Below are positions 60,096 through 64,000 of a stretch of 64,000 nucleotides of DNA, in pieces. Made by a program: the position numbers and the translations under genes. Position 1 is the first letter of the stretch. Every line of letters begins with the position of its first letter. The DNA lies in assembly GCA_018881555.1 (NCBI GenBank), contig JACAXG010000024.1:7248298-7312297 (forward strand). Reading direction: 5' to 3'. This stretch comes from Amblyornis subalaris (taxonomy: Eukaryota; Chordata; Aves; Passeriformes; Ptilonorhynchidae). A model generated the notes under the pieces. That model worked only from the letters and a program-made list of their open reading frames with translations. It ran no database searches and had not been told where the DNA came from.

Positions 60096-62586
60096 AGCAA
60101 ATGGAAAAGTTGCCCATAAGGATAACCCTTTGTTGCTGTAACTGTTCAGGATATACTGAGGTGCTTCTGAAGCGAGGAAAATTTACTATTTAAAAAACCA
60201 AAAANCAAAACCCAAAAAACTTAATTACTGTGTTTGTTGCAGAGATTTCAGGCCTGATAACAAATTTGTGGGAGTTTGATATAACAGGTGATGTTTTAGA
60301 CTGACCTTTCAACATTCAATATATTTACATGACTTCTCTGCAAAATGAGGATGAATGCCTACCTGCCGAGTTTATACTCACATTTGCTGGATAAAACCAT
60401 TCTTCTCCAATTTAAAAATATTTCTCCTTGCATTTGTCTTATGGCATTACAAGAACACAAATAGGTGATTTCCCATTAACTAGTTTTTTTTTTAATCCTA
60501 ATAAAATTTTGTCTCTACAAATAACAAAGAATACCCCACTGGAAATTATTTAAGCCTAAAAATTAAATATTTGCTGTTTAAACTGCTCTCTGGTTGGAAA
60601 GAAATGCTGCAGTCCCTCTTCTGAACAGACAAAGCATAAGACACAGCAGGATCTAAGCAACAATAGTCATCAAAGCCACTAAAATAAACCCTAAATCCAG
60701 TTTTAGCAAACCATAGAGTAGTATTTTAAAGTGCTCTGGGAGTAGTTTCATATTACCAGTGGCTAGTTTAAAATAGTAACAGGACCATTGTGCCATCCTC
60801 TAAAATAATGATTCTATCATAACCAAAATATTTGCATGAAGTAAATGGACGTTGAGAAACTGTGGACTTTTGTACTGGTGATTGTGCTGNGTCCAACTAT
60901 GTTAAAAACAAGGTGGAAGGAATAGAAAACACCTGAGACAAAGCAGCTTTCCATACTGCTGCTTAGAACAGTATCCATTTATCCTTTGAACAAAGACAAA
61001 AAGCCTTACTTCTACTACCAAAAAACCCCAAAGCCACCCTCCCAAACCCAAATAAACACAGTTCTTCCTTGTTCCTAACACACGACTGATACTCTAAGCT
61101 TTTTACTCTTGGATTTTTTAATTTTAAGATTTTTTTTAGTTATAAGATTTTTTTACTCTAAGAATTTTATTCTTTCTTCTGAACTCATCTAAGAGACTTT
61201 CATAGCAGAAAAAAGCAGCAATCCATCTCTGGATATTGTTTGCAGTTTTTTGTATTGGGCCAGATCCAGAAAGATGCTCTGAACCTAGAGTGCACTTTCC
61301 TGAATTACAACCCTTAGCATGGTATGTCTGTTGAAAAGAGAGGAGAGAGAATGCTCTAACAGAAAGAAGTTTAGGTTACAGTCTCCCCATGCTTAGACCC
61401 TGAAGCTGGAGACATGAATTGTATGTCTTGATCCAGTTTCTGCAATTTAAACATCACTCTTACATTCCGTTCTGGGACTGTAACTCCAGGAAATTATCAT
61501 CTGTAGGTGGCTTTTTTTTATTATTCCTTGTATTAAAAAAAGCTTAAAATCTCTAGGAAAATTCAAAATTCACCTCTGAACTCAGCTGACTTCACATCAG
61601 TCCCTAAAGCTCACTGATTGCAGAGATTTGATGAATATAAACGTCTCTGAATATTCACTGTCTCATTTCTTCTAAGAGTGCAGTGCCAGGTAATGTTCAA
61701 AAAGAAAAGCCAGATTTTATTATAGATGCTGTATCAAATCTAATCACAGAATGCTTAGATTAGTGTGAATGCTTTTTTNCTAGTGAAGTTACAGAAATCC
61801 TTTAACTAAGCAAAAAAAAGCAAGTTTTAAAGCATAATCTGGTAACTTGGAAGAGACTTGAGCCATCAGGGGAAAAGGACTTGTGTTCCTCTGCATGCCC
61901 TGTGCCATGGTGGCTCCCAGCACTGTGGCAGGTTTGCATTTTAGCTACTGGTAACCTGAATGATGTACCACAGAACTCCCCTGAGCATAAGAGCAGCCCT
62001 TAGGGGATGAAGGGTTTAAAAATATAGATATATAATGGGTTTACAAATAGTTACTGAAGCGGCCTGTGTTTCTGAGAAGAAAAGTGCAAGTTTTGGAATT
62101 GTGAATTTGAAAACGGTAAAGATTTGTTGTAATTTCTGGTCTATGGCTTTCCACAGTAATTTCAATGTCTTTCATTGTTCTGGAACTTGGTTTGTCTATT
62201 GATCAAAATGAACACGAAACAGGAGAAAGCCCAGGACAGAGAAGAGAGTAACTGCCTTGTGAAGAGAGTGAGGCCCTTTAAAAGCTGTCTGTTTAATCAA
62301 TTATTTTATTCTTCTAATTGATAATAAAGTTTAATCTCTCCAAAATTTGGAATTGATGTGCTTTGAGTTTTTCAGTGATGAAACTTNATACCACCTCTCA
62401 CACTGTCATGGTTCTAAGACATTGCACTGAAGGTCCCCTGCAATTTGACATGGAGGTACAGATCAAATAACAAATTCAAATTAGTTATTTCAAACACACC
62501 TGGAAAATATTTTGAAAACATAGTGATGCCAATGAATAAAAGACTGTGCTCTGGGACATATATAATGATTGTTGTTACCATCACAG
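60096..62586. other. Upstream intergenic DNA, third part
   Basis: AT-rich, with runs of T and short T/A-rich repeats near 61,117-61,170. No coding or RNA gene seen. Confidence 0.6.
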
Positions 62587-62690
62587 AAATCTCCGCAAGA
62601 GAATTTACTGCACACTGAAAGAGGCAGTGAAGGAAAGAGCAGGCTTTGAAGATCATCTCAATGCAGTTTACGAGACATTCTGCTTATCAG
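62587..62690 (+). other. Exon-like segment, unidentified
   Basis: 104 nt flanked by a pyrimidine-containing acceptor, TTGTTACCATCACAG, and the donor TTATCAG|GTGAAA. One frame is open throughout and reads NLRKRIYCTLKEAVKERAGF, continuing EDHLNAVYETFCLSG. I recognise no family. It could be an exon of a lncRNA or of an unannotated gene, or a chance match. Confidence 0.25.
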
Positions 62691-64000
62691 GTGAAATACA
62701 TTTTACAGAGAAGCTGCATACTCTCCAGGTTTTTTCTGTGGAGACAAGTCTCCAGTGAAAAGCTTACAAAACCAGAAGTTTGAAGTACAGAATGGCAACA
62801 ATGCTTGGGGCTGATCAGGGCTGCATCCACCTAGCCTAGCACTCTTTCTTTACTACTGAATGGTTTCTGACAAAAGATTGAACCCAACTGTTTTATTTAA
62901 CAGAGGAAGGATAGCAAAGATGATTTTTTAAATCTCTTCTACAGAAAGAAAAAAATCTGCTCTTGCTTAGATCTGTGGAACAGGGGCATGTCATGGGACC
63001 ACCTTTGGGAAAGCAAAGGCTAAGGGGGCAGTTTCCTTCCTTGTGCTGGGCTGGTTTTGGTCCTTTAAGAAGCACCATGAATGAGCTGGAGGTAGCCTGC
63101 ACATATTTTCAGGTGACTGTAACTGCTGCTTGCTAAATACCCTTGCACATGCCTTTGGCCTGTGGATGCAGAACCATAGGCTCATTTAATGTGTCTCCCT
63201 GTGGAGATGAGGAGTTGGGAGAGAATAGCTGAAGTGAGGTTCTCTGATGTCACTGCCCTGTGTGGCTTAGTCAAATAACATCTTATATTAATGAATTAAG
63301 TTCTTGTTTTTTCTTAGGTATGTTTGAGCCTTGCTCAGAAAATCATCATAAATATATGTAAGTATTCATGAAAAGAGCATACATTTGGACCTGAAATGAT
63401 TGTTCTACTTGTGTTAGTTTGTATGACTATTCACTGGATTCACTGGGAAAGATCCAACCCAATAAAATTTTACATTCCTTGTATTTTTACACAAGGTAGT
63501 AATACTGGCTGTGTAGTTACTAAAGAGCTTGAGAGCAAGTTGGAAAAATTAATAGAACTAATCCTATCCATACACACACTGCATGTGTGCCAGGAAACAA
63601 GAAAAGCCTGGTTTCCCAAACATTTTATGTGATGGGAACTTCAGCTGGCCATGTCTTTTCCCCCAGTTCCTTTAGCTCCATGTCCTTTGTTTTCAGCCCT
63701 AGATTGAACATCTTCCAACNCCCTACATTTTGGGACAAAGTAGCTGGTTTGTCCCCATGCTTGTGCTGCCTGCCCAGCTGGCACTCACTTTTGCAGAGAC
63801 CACATCAGCAGGCAAACACTAATTGTAGAAGTAGAAAAAGAATCATCTACTGGTTCAAATTACAGGAAAACCTGCCCTATACGATTCAAAACCTGCATGC
63901 ACTGCACCTAACCATTATTTTTGTCATCATTACTGATAGCTTCTCTATTGGTTTAGCTGCAGCACTTGAATCAATGAATGTTTTCTTTGCGTTTGGGAAA
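62691..64000. other. Right end of window, no gene seen
   Basis: AT-rich intergenic sequence. Short frames only, without domains. No CpG island or recognisable repeat. Confidence 0.55.

Overview
The window is vertebrate nuclear DNA: two spliced genes with GT-AG introns, one CpG island at a promoter, AT-rich introns and many isolated single N calls. The PPARA protein is of the avian type, and a CR1 LINE 3' end lies at about 60,030. Both point to a bird. I cannot place it to order or species.

Two genes converge tail to tail. On the + strand, CDPF1 (cysteine-rich DPF-motif protein) has three coding exons at 3,223-3,335, 5,481-5,592 and 11,167-11,316, giving 124 residues in a continuous frame. 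Its promoter is not visible: the left 3 kb has no CpG island, so the first noncoding exon is probably outside the window. On the - strand, PPARA (peroxisome proliferator-activated receptor alpha) has six coding exons between 31,496 and 21,345. They join in frame to exactly 468 residues, the same length as the mammalian protein, with both zinc fingers, the hinge and the complete ligand-binding domain. Its first noncoding exon appears to leave a CpG island at about 48.0-49.0 kb through a donor at 48,137. A candidate second noncoding exon lies at 44,028-44,083.

Layout: 1-3.2 kb, upstream part of CDPF1 (no gene seen); 3.2-12.0 kb, CDPF1, whose second intron holds an LTR-like GC-rich block and a duplicated segment of about 170 bp; 12.0-14.3 kb, the gap between convergent 3' ends; about 14.3-21.3 kb, probable long PPARA 3' UTR with a strong hairpin; 21.3-31.5 kb, PPARA coding exons; 31.5-48.1 kb, 5' introns of PPARA; 48.0-49.0 kb, the CpG island promoter; 49.0-64.0 kb, upstream intergenic DNA with a CR1 fragment, a small CpG-rich patch at 53.5 kb and one exon-like segment at 62.6 kb.

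PPARA is a ligand-activated transcription factor for fatty-acid oxidation that works as an RXR heterodimer. CDPF1 has no established function. Their adjacency is the conserved vertebrate arrangement and does not by itself imply a shared pathway. I found no CRISPR array, operon or other prokaryote-type system and no clear novel coding system. The most interesting leads are noncoding: a perfect hairpin in the PPARA 3' UTR, a near-perfect palindrome in its 5' intron, facing poly(A) signals about 40 bp apart, a candidate 5' UTR exon carrying a short upstream ORF, and an exon-like segment at 62.6 kb.
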